Shown here: positions 26,903-37,396 of the stretch, piece after piece | Layout: every line of letters starts with the position of its first letter | Position numbering within the stretch: the first letter of the stretch is position 1 | Origin: Planctopirus ephydatiae | Lineage (GTDB): Bacteria > Planctomycetota > Planctomycetia > Planctomycetales > Planctomycetaceae | Direction: 5' to 3' | Assembly (NCBI RefSeq): GCF_007752345.1 | Contig: NZ_CP036299.1 | Span: 992,001 to 1,056,000 of the forward strand | DNA: 64,000 bases | The notes under the pieces: generated by a model | The model's database searches: none | Seen by the model: the letters and a program-made list of their open reading frames with translations, nothing else | What the model was told of the DNA's origin: nothing | Position numbers and translations under genes: made by a program

Positions 26903-28093
26903 TTATCGCCGTGCCTGAAATTCTTCAAAGGATTTCGGCAGGCTGGTTAAAACTTCGTGGCCATCTTTTGTGACCAGAACGTCATCCTCAATCCGGATAC
27001 CGCCCAGTTCCGGGAAGTAGATGCCTGGCTCCACAGTCACAATCTGGCCGACTTTCAGTTCATCGGTCGAGATCGGGCTAAAGCGAGGATTCTCATGCAC
27101 GTCCAGGCCAATTCCATGGCCCAGACCATGGCCGAAGTATTTTCCATAACCGGCGTCTTCGATCACTTTGCGGGCGGCCGTATCGATTTCCTGACAACTG
27201 GCACCGGGCCGGATGAGTGCAATCGCTGCCAGTTGGGCCGCCAGCACCACTCGATAAGCCTTTTCAATCTGTGCTGGAACTTTACCAGTGGCGACCACGC
27301 GAGTGATATCGCTTTTGTATCCTTTGGGAGTGCTGGCACCCCAATCGAGCAATACGAAACCCGCTTCAGAGAGCTGGCTGTTACCTGCCCGCGCGTGGGG
27401 TAGTGCGGCTCTTGGCCCCACGGCGATAATGGGGTCGAATGCGACCTTGGCAGCACCAAATCGCCGCATGGCATGTTCCAGATCTGCCGCAATCGCCGCT
27501 TCGGTCATCTCCGGAACAAAGAGTGACTTCACAACTTCAAAACCCCGCTGAGCCATCTGCACAGCTTCGCGGGTCTCAGCGATCTCGGAAGCATCCTTGA
27601 TGCAGCGCAGTTGTTCAACCAGATCTGTGGTGGGCACCAGCGTGATCGATTTCAGGCGATTGGCCCAATCGTGGTGGAGTGCAAACGAGACATGCTGAGA
27701 TTCAAACCCGAGCGAAAAATTCCCGCTCGATTTGAAAAACGCCCCTACCAGTTCTGCCATTGGCTTGCGGGCAGTTCTTGTTTCGTAAGGTAAACCCGGG
27801 CATTCCTGTTCAACTTGTGTGGTGAAACGACTATCCGTCAGCAGAACCGTCTTTTCGGGAGTCACCACGAGATAGCTGTCATCACCCGAAAAGCCCGTTA
27901 GGTAGGTTACGTTTTTAGGGTTGGTGACCAGCAGTCCGCGCAGACCGGCTTTCTTGATGAGAGACAGCAGTTTGCTGCGACGCTGTGCGGGGCGATCAGT
28001 AGCCGATTTCTCTGGAGGTTTCGCTGTCATGGCCTTCTCGCTCGCTGCTTGATTAATCACGGAACGCTCCTGCTTCTGCCGTTCTGTTGCCAT
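26903..28093 (-). CDS. M24-family Xaa-Pro aminopeptidase
   Basis: 396 residues. A variable N-terminal domain (LLVTNPKNVTYLTGFSGDDSYLVVTPEKTVLLTDSRF is typical) precedes the pita-bread catalytic domain. The two-metal ligands are visible: Asp in LLDWGASTPKGY, Asp in KSDITR, His in HGLGHGIGLDVHE, Glu in VTVEPGIYFPELGG, and Glu in IRIEDDVLV. It removes N-terminal residues preceding proline or splits X-Pro dipeptides. The first 38 residues are charged and could be cut by a later start at residue 22 (AMTAKPPEK). GAGG is 8 bases before the ATG at 28093. Beside efp in many genomes, but here next to accB. Confidence 0.93.
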   Translation of the reverse strand: MATERQKQERSVINQAASEKAMTAKPPEKSATDRPAQRRSKLLSLIKKAGLRGLLVTNPKNVTYLTGFSGDDSYLVVTPEKTVLLTDSRFTTQVEQECPGLPYETRTARKPMAELVGAFFKSSGNFSLGFESQHVSFALHHDWANRLKSITLVPTTDLVEQLRCIKDASEIAETREAVQMAQRGFEVVKSLFVPEMTEAAIAADLEHAMRRFGAAKVAFDPIIAVGPRAALPHARAGNSQLSEAGFVLLDWGASTPKGYKSDITRVVATGKVPAQIEKAYRVVLAAQLAAIALIRPGASCQEIDTAARKVIEDAGYGKYFGHGLGHGIGLDVHENPRFSPISTDELKVGQIVTVEPGIYFPELGGIRIEDDVLVTKDGHEVLTSLPKSFEEFQARR

Positions 28094-28189
28094 TCACGAC
28101 GCCTCAATTATTGAACTTGATGATTACATGGCCGCCATGCGGAGCCTGCGGGATTTTTAGGCGATTCATCATGCTGCGGAAAAGCTGAC

Positions 28190-30838
28190 TTAAGCACTAT
28201 TGGATGGGATCTCTGCTGAACTTGTCGACTTGTTGCCGGTGGCTTGTGCGGGGAATTTATCGGTCGATGGCTTGGCTCCCAGCCAGGGCCCCAGTCGGCC
28301 AAAACGTCCCCCATGCAACATCACCAGATAGGCCGGAACCAGAATTGTTCGTACCACGAAGGTATCGAGCAACACGCCAAAGGCGAGGGCAAAGCCCAGT
28401 TGTGTCATCCCTTTGAGTGAACCAGCCATCAGCGAGGCAAAGGTACCAGCCATGATAATGCCGCAACTGGAAATGATACGGCCAGTGCGCGAGAGGGCAT
28501 GGACGACTCCACCCACAGGCCCATGTTCGTGCTGCTCTTCTTCAATTCGAGTCATGAGAAAGATGTTGTAGTCTTCACCTACGGCAATGAGAATCGTGAA
28601 CAGGAACATAGGCACCTTCCAGTCCAGTCCTGCAAAATCAGGTTCAATCGCCCAGAAGAATGCATAGGTAAATCCGAGTGTCGCCAGATAACTGAACAGC
28701 ACCGTAATGACCAGATACAGGCAGATCGCGGGTTGCCTGAGCAGGATGACGAGAATGAGGAAGACTCCCGAGATCACCAGGACATCAATGCGGATCTGAT
28801 CGCTGTCAGTCACAGTTTTCAAATCGCGAATACTGGCGGTCGAACCGGAAATATAAATCGTTGTGCCGTTCTTCAGGATCGCTGGCAGACTTTGTTGAAT
28901 GAGATGTTCGACCTTGCTCAACTGCTCAATACTGTCCCGGGCAAACGGATCGTTCGTTGTCGTAATGTCGAGCCTTGTCAAATGTCCGTCAAAACCCGGC
29001 TCTTTGCTCACATAGAATTTTACAGACCGATCGGTCGTGATTTTGCGGCGAGCCACCTGCTTGATCGAATCCAGATCTTCCTCACCACCAAAGGGATGAG
29101 AAACACTGCGAATATCAGCCAGTTGTGCATCCGCCAGATGCTTGCGAAGTTCAAGTGTCAGATCTTTGATCGCATCGATTCCGCCTGGGGAATCTCCTGT
29201 TCTTTGAGAGAAGTCGATGTTGTTATTTCTCAGCTGAACAGTGACTGGCCCGGTCGCACCAGCGGGAAAATGCTCCTGTACGGCTTTGGTCCCCAGCACA
29301 CTGGGCGAATTCGCCGGGAGATCAGAGAGCAGTCCGTAGCTCAGATGCGAGAAGAACAATAGACCCACAATTGCAAAAGGAGTCATGGCGGCAATGCTGA
29401 CCAGCAGTGTGGTCAGTGGCCGCTCAAGAATCGTGTCGGCCAGTCTGGTCCAGAAGCGGTTGACGCCTAGCGCTTCAGTAAAGGCTTTTAATGGGCTGGC
29501 TGCTGGTAACCATCCCGTCGTGCTGGAGGGACGTTCTCGCTTCATTTGTGGCCAGAAAGCCCAGGCTCCTGCAGCACGTAACAACGCGGGCGTGAATGTT
29601 AATGACGCGATCAGGACGATAATCAGCCCTGTGGAAATCGCGATGCCAGCTTCGTGGAACTTCACAAACTGAGCAAAGATCATCATGGCGATGCCGCAGA
29701 TCACGGTCCCGGCACTGGCGGTGATGGCCGCTCCGACTTTGCCAAGCGAATTGGCGATCGCATCTTCGTAATTGACTCCTGCATCCAGCTCTTCTTTATA
29801 GCGGGCAATCAGGAAGAGGCAGTAATCGACACCGGCACCATAGACCAGCACGGTGACGTAGGGCTTGATTTCCTGAAACAGCACCACGAACCTGTAATCT
29901 GCCAAAAGTCTCAACAGGCAGAGCGAAAGCTCGACAGAAACAAACACAGTCAAGAGCGGAATGATTGCCAGGAGCGGCGCCCGGTAAATCGCGATCAGCA
30001 GGAAGATGACCAGCACGACGGTCAACAGCTCAGTCGCCTTCGCGCTGGCATCGGCGGTCACCAGCATGTCGCGGCCTACAACAGCGTTACCACTTAAAGA
30101 GATATCCAGGCCGAGCGGGACAATTTTCATGAAATCCCGGCTGGAGAGAAGTTCTTCCACGGCACGAACAATTTTTTTGTTCGCGGCATCCATGAAGTCT
30201 TTCGTCAGTTCTACCATGACCAGTGTGGCTTTCTGGTCTTCACTGCGTAAGAGCCGGCCAATCTTGGGGTCTTTGTAGGTACGGATCGCCGTAATTTGCG
30301 AGTTACCTAACCCGAGAGGAGCCAGTGGAGCAGCGGGCTTGGCAGGTACAGCGGCCTTCTCGGAAGACTGAGGAACGTTCGCATCGATTCCTTTGGCCGC
30401 AGTCTCGCCGGCGTCGGTCGAGGATTCTTTGGTGGAACCTGACTCAGCAGACTCATCGTCGGGTTGACCGACCAGACCACCAAACTTATCAGCAATTTTC
30501 AGTAATAACTCCCGCAGCTCGTTATCCCGATCCGGGTCATCGGAATCGACCCCGTCGTCGACAAACTGCAGATCTCGATCCGTCAGCTCACGATTCTCGC
30601 CCACACGGCGGACAACCAGCACAATGGCACTACGCTGGGTATCAGCCGGGAATGCCTTAGCGAACAGATCCTCAGCCACCCGGCTGGGAAAGTTCGCAGG
30701 TAGAAAAGCAAATTCACCGGTGGTGATCACATCATCGAGAGGGGGCGCCACGATCGCCATGGTAATGACGAGTGAGAGCCAACCCGCAATCACCAGGTAC
30801 CAGCGATGTGTGATCCAATTTCCGAGACTTTGAAACAT
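28190..30838 (-). CDS. MMPL/RND-family membrane transporter
   Basis: About 882 residues from ATG at 30838; an ATG at 30856 adds six. About 12 membrane helices in two halves, each with a large exported loop after its first helix. Helix 1 is YLVIAGWLSLVITMAIVA. Each half has the family mark: GAGVDYCLFLIARYKEEL in half one and AVGEDYNIFLMTRIEEE in half two (G-x-x-x-D-Y-x-x-F, the proton-relay site). MMPL proteins export lipids, hopanoids or siderophores. Loop one has an acidic, Ser/Ala-rich insertion (residues about 130-170). No membrane-fusion partner is next to it. Substrate unknown. Confidence 0.92.
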   Translation of the reverse strand: MFQSLGNWITHRWYLVIAGWLSLVITMAIVAPPLDDVITTGEFAFLPANFPSRVAEDLFAKAFPADTQRSAIVLVVRRVGENRELTDRDLQFVDDGVDSDDPDRDNELRELLLKIADKFGGLVGQPDDESAESGSTKESSTDAGETAAKGIDANVPQSSEKAAVPAKPAAPLAPLGLGNSQITAIRTYKDPKIGRLLRSEDQKATLVMVELTKDFMDAANKKIVRAVEELLSSRDFMKIVPLGLDISLSGNAVVGRDMLVTADASAKATELLTVVLVIFLLIAIYRAPLLAIIPLLTVFVSVELSLCLLRLLADYRFVVLFQEIKPYVTVLVYGAGVDYCLFLIARYKEELDAGVNYEDAIANSLGKVGAAITASAGTVICGIAMMIFAQFVKFHEAGIAISTGLIIVLIASLTFTPALLRAAGAWAFWPQMKRERPSSTTGWLPAASPLKAFTEALGVNRFWTRLADTILERPLTTLLVSIAAMTPFAIVGLLFFSHLSYGLLSDLPANSPSVLGTKAVQEHFPAGATGPVTVQLRNNNIDFSQRTGDSPGGIDAIKDLTLELRKHLADAQLADIRSVSHPFGGEEDLDSIKQVARRKITTDRSVKFYVSKEPGFDGHLTRLDITTTNDPFARDSIEQLSKVEHLIQQSLPAILKNGTTIYISGSTASIRDLKTVTDSDQIRIDVLVISGVFLILVILLRQPAICLYLVITVLFSYLATLGFTYAFFWAIEPDFAGLDWKVPMFLFTILIAVGEDYNIFLMTRIEEEQHEHGPVGGVVHALSRTGRIISSCGIIMAGTFASLMAGSLKGMTQLGFALAFGVLLDTFVVRTILVPAYLVMLHGGRFGRLGPWLGAKPSTDKFPAQATGNKSTSSAEIPSNSA

Positions 30839-31066
30839 ATCGCCGGTCTCGATCATTAAGCCGAGGTGTGAATCATGTTGATGTGTGACCCGCAGTCGAT
30901 TCTGAAATTGAGCTCGTACTCAACCTGTTGTCATTCCAACTGTTAGACTGTGCAAACTTTCAGACAAATTCCATCAGTTCAAACGATGAAATTAGCCCTT
31001 GTTGAAGTAAGGGTCAATTCACACGGGTAACTAACCAGTCGCTGAAGCGAAAAACGAACCCCGCAA

Positions 31067-33253
31067 TCAGCCGACATTCACTGGGTTTCCACCTTCGGTA
31101 CTGCCATCACTCTCGCCCGGTCGATAAGGGGCGACTGAAGGAGTGGGCAAAGATGTCGGGTGCGGCGAAATCTGTGCAGACGTTCCCGGCATAATCTGTG
31201 GCCCGGTCTGGTACTGAGAAAGGATCTGCTGAAGTTTTTCCGCGTCCATCACCTCGATCTCCAGCAGCTCTCTCGTGAGGTGATCCATAGCTGCTCGACG
31301 AGTCACGAGTATCTCGTGAGCTGTCTCATAGGCCGCATCGATGATTCGCCTGACTTCGAGATCGATCTCTCGAATCGTCTCTTCGCTATGAGCGCTCTCA
31401 GATACAGTGGCGGCATTCGCGAGAAAAGCCGAGCGAGACATATCGCTGTAATGCACCCGTCCCAGTTTGGGGCTCATGCCAAACTCAGTCACCATGCGGC
31501 GGGCAAGATCGGTCGCCCGCTGCAGATCATTGGAACCCCCTGTGGAGTTCTCGTTGAAAACAATGTCTTCAGCAGCAATACCACCCAGTAATACACAAAT
31601 CCGGTTCTGAAGTTCGGTCTTGGTAATCAACTGGCGGTCTTCTTCAGGCCTTTGGAGTGTGTACCCCAGAGCTCCCAGACCGCGGGGAATGATCGAGACT
31701 TTATGGACGGGATCAACATGCGGCAGCGAACAGGCAACCAGTGCATGGCCGATTTCATGCCACGCCACGCGATTCTTCTCTTCCTCGGGCATGATCCGGG
31801 TCGATTTCTCCAGCCCGGCCACAATCCGCTCAACAGCCTCTTCAAACTCAATGTTGGTCACTTTGGGTTTGTTGGCGCGTGCCGCCAGAAGTGCGGCTTC
31901 ATTGACCAGGTTCGCCAGATCGGCACCAACAAAACCAGGAGTCAATCGTGCCAGATATTTCAAGTTGACGTGATCATCAACTTTGACCTTGCTGGCATGC
32001 ACTTTAAGTATCGCTTCACGACCTTTGACATCGGGCCGATCCACCAGCACATGGCGGTCAAACCGACCAGGTCGCATTAAGGCGGGGTCCAGCGTTTCTG
32101 GTCGATTGGTGGCACCCATGACGATCACACTCTGATCGGAGGAAAAACCATCCATCTCAACCAGCAGCGCATTGAGTGTCTGTTCGCGCTCGTCGTGTCC
32201 GCCGGGCATGCCACTTCCGCGGACTTTGCCCAACGCATCCAGTTCATCGATGAAGATAATCGCGGGCGATCTTTCACCAGCCTGCTGGAACATGTCGCGA
32301 ACGCGCGCAGCTCCAACACCGACAAACATTTCGACAAAGTCAGAGCCTGACAATCCGAAAAATGGGACACCTGCCTCACCCGCGACCGCTTTTGCCAGCA
32401 AAGTTTTACCCGTACCCGGCGGCCCAACCAGTAACACTCCGCGAGGAATGCGGCCACCCAGAGCCTGGTACTTTTCAGGTGTCTTCAGAAACTCGACGAC
32501 TTCACGCAGTTCTTCAACCGCTTCATCGATCCCTGCCACATCTTGAAATGTGACACCAATCTCTTCCTGGGCATAGAGCTTACCCCGGCTGCGGCCAAAA
32601 GACATCGCAGCCCCGGGCCCGGCCATTTTCCGGAAGACATACAAAAAGACAGCCAACAGAATCAGGGGGACTCCCAGATAATAAAGCATCATTTGCCATT
32701 CGGGGGGCTCGGCACTGAAGCCGTAGTTGATGCCGTTTTTATCCAGCAATTCAATAATGCTGGTCTGGGCACCATCTCGCATACCAACGACCGGCACCAC
32801 AAAGTAAGCCGGAATCACCCGCTTCGACGAGGTGGCTTCACGACCTTTGTTGCCGGGCTGATCCTGATAGCGAATCGATGTCGGCCCAATCTCTACTTCG
32901 AAGACATTCGTGGCAGTCAACGAGCCTTGTTTCAATCGCTGTTTGAAGTCGCTGAATTCGACGGTCGTGCGTTTACCACTGCCACCCAGTGTGAAGACAC
33001 CAATCGAAATGACAATGGCGATCAGCAGATACCAGACCAGGTTGGAAGAGCCTGGTTTTTCAGCTTTTCGCTTTGTGCCAAGAGGTTTCGCTGGTTCAGT
33101 CTTCACAGGATCCGGCTTTACGGGATCTGACTTCAGGGGTTCTGACTTCACGATCTCTGGCTTCACGATCTCTGGCTTCACGGGCTCTGGCTTCACGGGC
33201 TGCGGCGTTGAAGACTGAGTGGGCTGGTTCTCGGAGGATTTAGGTTCCGTCAT
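31067..33253 (-). CDS. ftsH: ATP-dependent zinc metalloprotease FtsH
   Basis: 728 residues from ATG at 33253; the frame is open to 33304. FtsH degrades membrane and short-lived cytoplasmic proteins. Order: a Lys-Pro-Glu-rich N-terminal stretch (residues 19-57), membrane helix 1 ([19 protein letters not shown]), a periplasmic domain, helix 2 ([20 protein letters not shown]), then the AAA domain with Walker A GPPGTGKT (277-284), Walker [12 protein letters not shown], and second-region-of-homology RPGRFDRHV, and the protease domain with zinc site HEIGH (499-503) and the third ligand in [11 protein letters not shown] Pro/Ser-rich tail follows. The N-terminal repeat is not usual for FtsH. Confidence 0.96.
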   Translation of the reverse strand: MTEPKSSENQPTQSSTPQPVKPEPVKPEIVKPEIVKSEPLKSDPVKPDPVKTEPAKPLGTKRKAEKPGSSNLVWYLLIAIVISIGVFTLGGSGKRTTVEFSDFKQRLKQGSLTATNVFEVEIGPTSIRYQDQPGNKGREATSSKRVIPAYFVVPVVGMRDGAQTSIIELLDKNGINYGFSAEPPEWQMMLYYLGVPLILLAVFLYVFRKMAGPGAAMSFGRSRGKLYAQEEIGVTFQDVAGIDEAVEELREVVEFLKTPEKYQALGGRIPRGVLLVGPPGTGKTLLAKAVAGEAGVPFFGLSGSDFVEMFVGVGAARVRDMFQQAGERSPAIIFIDELDALGKVRGSGMPGGHDEREQTLNALLVEMDGFSSDQSVIVMGATNRPETLDPALMRPGRFDRHVLVDRPDVKGREAILKVHASKVKVDDHVNLKYLARLTPGFVGADLANLVNEAALLAARANKPKVTNIEFEEAVERIVAGLEKSTRIMPEEEKNRVAWHEIGHALVACSLPHVDPVHKVSIIPRGLGALGYTLQRPEEDRQLITKTELQNRICVLLGGIAAEDIVFNENSTGGSNDLQRATDLARRMVTEFGMSPKLGRVHYSDMSRSAFLANAATVSESAHSEETIREIDLEVRRIIDAAYETAHEILVTRRAAMDHLTRELLEIEVMDAEKLQQILSQYQTGPQIMPGTSAQISPHPTSLPTPSVAPYRPGESDGSTEGGNPVNVG
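33083..33199 (-). repeat. Tandem 15-base repeat encoding K-P-E-P-V units in ftsH
   Basis: About eight imperfect units encode Val-Lys-Pro/Ser-Glu/Asp-Pro/Ile between residues 19 and 57 of FtsH. The DNA unit is close to GTGAAGCCAGAGATC, with two adjacent identical copies, so it likely grew by slippage. It sits before the first membrane helix. Confidence 0.75.
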
Positions 33254-33519
33254 ATCGCTCGAGTACTTTCCGCACAGTTCTGGACAACGGGAATTTCGGG
33301 GCAACGGGCATTCGGTCGAACTTTTTGTGTGAGTTCTTCATGACATCGACGTTCATGAACTGACCACCAGCCATTTCAGCAGACCGGCATCCATAAACTC
33401 ACTTTATGAACTTTAGGGTGCAGCCTGCCAAGGGTCAAACCGAGTCCTTGATTTCGCGTCCTGTGGAGAAATTGTGGGAAGCTTCAAAAAAATCCGCCCA
33501 AGGCTAACTCGAATCGAGA

Positions 33520-35322
33520 TTAGCACCCGAACCACTGGCCCAGGCTCGACAGATTCATCAGCCAGAGGGCAGGGGCTGCTCCAGCCGCTGGATCAGGTGG
33601 TGGAAGCGCTTCGATGGCTGCTTTGATGGCAGTCACAAAGAAGACACCAAAGGCCACGCCTTCCAGCAAAGCTCCACCCAGGAAGGCGGTCAAACCAAAC
33701 TTGGTTTCTTCCGGCTCTTTGCTATAGAGGAGGATCGCACCAATTAACGGAAAGAAAATCATCAGCAAGCCAATGACTACACTGGCCCGGAAGGCAGGGC
33801 CCAACATCACACACCAGCCAATAAAGCTGGCCAGTGCAAAACCACAGGCCCCGGCAAACGCCATCGTGGGCAGCATGGGCATATCACTCAGCGACGAGGA
33901 AACCAGGCCGCCAACTACTCCCAGAATGCCACAGACCAGGACAATTGCCACCGCATCGACGACACCTTTGGGTTTGGCGACTTCGTCTTCATCGGTCTTT
34001 TCTTTAGCGACATACTTATACTCTTTGGCTCGGCCAATGAGCCCCAGTCGATTTTTGTTGAAGTAAGCAAACTGACCATTGGTCCGCATGTTAAAGACGG
34101 CAGTCCAACTTGCACTCAAACAGGCCAGTACCCAGAAAACGGACGGAAGGATCAATGAGAAATAGTTCGGTGGCTTGATCTCTTCTTTCGACTTGGCTTC
34201 GAACGGATTGGCCGGAGCCACACCACCTGGTTTATCTGCCTTGATTGGATTGTTTTCCACTTGCCACTTGGCGTAGACAATCTGGCCGTTGTTATCCATC
34301 GTTTTCGCGAGATCGACCAGCGGTTCAGCCGACAGCCCGATGATCAATCCGAGAAAGATGATCGGTAGGAGATTGGTTAACAGGAACATTCCTGTCCAGG
34401 TCCATGAAGCTTTAATTGTCTTAAAATAACTCGGTAACAGCTTCCAGAACATCCACCCGGGATAAGAGACCGGCATCGACATATGCGACATGACTGCGGG
34501 TAGCAGCGAGACGATCGGGATCTGCCATGCCAGAAAATAGGCGATCTTGACAGAGAGCGGTAAACCCTCAATTGGCACAATTACAAACCATCCCAAAAGA
34601 TAAGGAATCGCCAGCAGAGGAAGTGCAAAAGCCAGTTGCCAGGCCACGGCCTGTAAGCCTAATGAGCTGCACAAAAAGAAGTCGAAGTTGATGCGCGGCA
34701 GCTTATCTTTCCGCTCCATCGTCACCTTGATGATTTCGGTATCCAGAAACCAGAACCAGCCTGGAATGGCCATAACCGAAACGACGGCAATCAATCCCCA
34801 GAAGTATCGAGGCGGTGGCGAAGAAACCCAGAGCAGCATGAAGGCGCTGCCAAACATGATCGTTGATGAAACCAGCAGGTACATCATCGTCCGGAAGGCA
34901 AATGACTTATACTTCAGCGCAAACTTCCAGCTCTCCGACCAGAGATTTTCGTAAAATTTGTCCGGGTCTGGCCCCTTCATCTGCTTCTTACGCGCTGTCT
35001 CTCCCAAACCACCAGTGACCAGATCGATGCCACAATTCGGGCATTCGGTCGCTTCAGGATCAACTTCTGTCCCGCATTTGCGACAGATGCTGGCACCCGA
35101 ATCTTCCAGATCACTCAAATCGAGATTGGCCAGCCCATCCTCGCCCGCAGCCGATTTCGACGACTTGGCAGATGCTCCCTTTTTGCTGGCAGTGGCTTTC
35201 TGATCGCCCGCGGGGACAGGGATCTTCGATTCGCAGTCAGGGCAGCGAATCGCCTTGCCACGGGCCGCATCCGGTGCCGTGACGACTGTTCCACAAGCCT
35301 TGCAACGAACTTTCAGCGGCAT
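33520..35322 (-). CDS. Membrane protein with two N-terminal zinc ribbons
   Basis: 600 residues. Residues 1-38 hold a zinc ribbon (VRCKACGTVVTAPDAARG...IRCPDCESKIPVP) and residues about 78-103 a second (ICRKCGTEVDPEATECPNCG); between them is a Lys/Ser-rich linker. From about residue 140 come roughly ten membrane helices in two blocks, for example FRTMMYLLVSSTIMFGSAFML, YFWGLIAVVSVMAIPGWFWF and LASFIGWCVMLGPAF, separated by a polar region rich in Lys and Pro. The MJ0042-like ribbon plus membrane helices occurs in many planctomycete proteins with no assigned role. Function unknown. It is upstream of ftsH in the same direction. Confidence 0.82.
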   Translation of the reverse strand: MPLKVRCKACGTVVTAPDAARGKAIRCPDCESKIPVPAGDQKATASKKGASAKSSKSAAGEDGLANLDLSDLEDSGASICRKCGTEVDPEATECPNCGIDLVTGGLGETARKKQMKGPDPDKFYENLWSESWKFALKYKSFAFRTMMYLLVSSTIMFGSAFMLLWVSSPPPRYFWGLIAVVSVMAIPGWFWFLDTEIIKVTMERKDKLPRINFDFFLCSSLGLQAVAWQLAFALPLLAIPYLLGWFVIVPIEGLPLSVKIAYFLAWQIPIVSLLPAVMSHMSMPVSYPGWMFWKLLPSYFKTIKASWTWTGMFLLTNLLPIIFLGLIIGLSAEPLVDLAKTMDNNGQIVYAKWQVENNPIKADKPGGVAPANPFEAKSKEEIKPPNYFSLILPSVFWVLACLSASWTAVFNMRTNGQFAYFNKNRLGLIGRAKEYKYVAKEKTDEDEVAKPKGVVDAVAIVLVCGILGVVGGLVSSSLSDMPMLPTMAFAGACGFALASFIGWCVMLGPAFRASVVIGLLMIFFPLIGAILLYSKEPEETKFGLTAFLGGALLEGVAFGVFFVTAIKAAIEALPPPDPAAGAAPALWLMNLSSLGQWFGC

Positions 35323-35608
35323 AAGGTGCTAATCCCTGCAACGGAGCAGTTGAGTACCGACGCATGTCCTGCTCGTTGAATACCGTCTGATCAGCGTCTG
35401 GTAATCAAAGAGTGGCACATCGACGGGATTGGAATTCGAGATTCTGATCACTGGACTGGCTTGTCATGAACGGGCTGAGCCCTGTTCACGCGAAAAGCCA
35501 TGTGCTGAATCTAACGTCTTTCCTGAGGCATTTCATCAGTCTTCATGATCCAAGGCCCAAAAGAGTGACTCATGGCATGAATACAGACCGCTCCAGAACC
35601 GTCTGAAC

Positions 35609-37327
35609 TTATTTTTTCTCCTCGTCTGCCGGGCTGAGCTTGGACTTCGGCGCCTTCTGCAAAGGCGTCGATACCGGTCCCATTTGTGAAGAGGTTTTCT
35701 CGACTGGGACGGCCCAGGCGGGAATTTCTCCGATGCGAATTCCCATTTGCGGGATCAGCAGCACCCAGGTCGCTGCTGTACACAAAACAATCCCCATAAG
35801 ATTCAACCAGAGGCCATATTTGAGCATCTGACCAATCGGAATCCGCCCGGTTCCAAAAGCAATCGCATTGGGCGGAGTCCCGGCTGGCAGCATGAAGCCG
35901 CAGCTTGTGGCAATCGTGGCAGGGATCATGACCAGCCTCGGATCGAGTCCCAAAGCAATCGCAGCTCCAGCAAAGACCGGCAAAACAGCATTCACCGTAG
36001 CGACGTTACTGGTGAATTCCGTGAGGAAGATCATCAGCGCACAGATACCCAACACAGTAACGACCGGTGACTGGCCAATGAAAAAGTAGGCAAACAGGTC
36101 GCCACTCCAGCGGGAAAGACCAGTGAGCCGAAAGCCTTCCGCAATGGCAAATCCACCGCCGAATAACAGCAGTATCCCCCAGGGCAATCGATTGGCTGTG
36201 GGCCAATCCATCAGACGCTGCGAACCGCGTCTCCCATCCTTATCACCGGCCGGGATGACAAACAGAAAAACCGCAAAAAGCAGACCCACGGTGGAATCGT
36301 TGATCCAGTCTTTGTGAGAACTGGCTGGCTGCTCACCAGCCGTCAGCCAGCCAAGAAAATCTTCGGCCTGACCTCCCCAGCCAGGAATAATCAGGTTGGC
36401 GGAAAGAGGAAGATCAGTTCTTGTTAGCCAGAGGATTGCTGTCAGCGAGAACACCAGGAGAACCCTCCATTCGGGGCGGCTCATGGGCCCCAGATCATGC
36501 AGCCGCTCGCGAAAAAAGTCTCGATTTAATCGAGAAAACCCGGCGGGTGTCGTTAGCTTTCGAGTCAGCACAAACCAGGCCAGACCCAGGTAAACCAATC
36601 CAAAGGGCAACCAGGTCGCCATCCACTGACCGGCGGAAATCGGTGGCGCATGGGGAAACTGTTTCTCCCAGATCCCCACAAACGCCATGTTCGTGGGAGT
36701 TCCCACCAGTGTGGCCACCCCGCCAATGCTCGCTGCATAAGCCACACCCAGATACGTCTGGCAAGAGAGTCTTCCCAGTGCCTGAGTCGTCTGTAAGTCC
36801 GGGGCTTTCTCATCGAAAGAGCCAAGCAATTCTTCGAGCGAAGTCATCAGCGCCATCGCAATCGGCAGCATCATCAGTGTGGTGGCGGTATTGCTGATCC
36901 ACATTGAAATCAGGAATGTCGCCAGCATGAATCCCCAGACAATCCCATGCGGGCTGGTCCCAGTGGCTTTGACGACATGTAAGGCCACCCGGCGATGCAG
37001 TCCCCAGCGTTCAATCGCTAAAGCAATAATGAAGCCACCCAGATACAGCATTGAGCTGTCGGTCAGATACGTACTGGCCACATTCTTGGCAGAGTCAATT
37101 CCTAACAGCGGGAAGGCCACCAGCGGCACCAGACTGGTCACAGCCATGGGCACACATTGCGTGGCCCACCAGACCGCCATCAGCACAACCACAGCCGCCA
37201 GTCTTTGGGCGGCATGTGGTAAGTCGGCAGGGCCGGGGACAACCAGAACCACTAAGCCAAGCAGAGGGCCCAGCCATAAACCCAATCGACCGGCCCAGCC
37301 GCTATCAATTTCATCCCCTTCCGCCAT
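35609..37327 (-). CDS. DASS (SLC13) family sodium:anion symporter
   Basis: 572 residues, about 12 membrane helices. The two S-N-T motifs of the family are present: FLISMWISNTATTLMMLPIA in the first half and FLTEFTSNVATVNAVLPVFAG in the second. Two G-T-P-x-N loops also occur (ATLVGTPTNMAF and LPAGTPPNAIAF), which form the substrate and sodium sites. The family imports di- and tricarboxylates or sulfate with sodium. Substrate cannot be read here. GGAGA precedes the ATG by 7 bases. A polar loop (SHKDWINDST) follows helix 6. It lies immediately downstream of the ABC ATPase gene. Confidence 0.93.
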   Translation of the reverse strand: MAEGDEIDSGWAGRLGLWLGPLLGLVVLVVPGPADLPHAAQRLAAVVVLMAVWWATQCVPMAVTSLVPLVAFPLLGIDSAKNVASTYLTDSSMLYLGGFIIALAIERWGLHRRVALHVVKATGTSPHGIVWGFMLATFLISMWISNTATTLMMLPIAMALMTSLEELLGSFDEKAPDLQTTQALGRLSCQTYLGVAYAASIGGVATLVGTPTNMAFVGIWEKQFPHAPPISAGQWMATWLPFGLVYLGLAWFVLTRKLTTPAGFSRLNRDFFRERLHDLGPMSRPEWRVLLVFSLTAILWLTRTDLPLSANLIIPGWGGQAEDFLGWLTAGEQPASSHKDWINDSTVGLLFAVFLFVIPAGDKDGRRGSQRLMDWPTANRLPWGILLLFGGGFAIAEGFRLTGLSRWSGDLFAYFFIGQSPVVTVLGICALMIFLTEFTSNVATVNAVLPVFAGAAIALGLDPRLVMIPATIATSCGFMLPAGTPPNAIAFGTGRIPIGQMLKYGLWLNLMGIVLCTAATWVLLIPQMGIRIGEIPAWAVPVEKTSSQMGPVSTPLQKAPKSKLSPADEEKK

Positions 37328-37396
37328 TCGGGACTCTCCACGCTGCCCATCATGCTGTTGTTTGACTTCAGGATTCTTACATCAGAAATAGCATTT

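Noticed and set aside
28499-29362. 287-codon plus-strand frame opposite the MMPL gene
   Set aside because: Antisense to membrane helices; Cys/His/Asn-rich composition is the mirror of hydrophobic codons.
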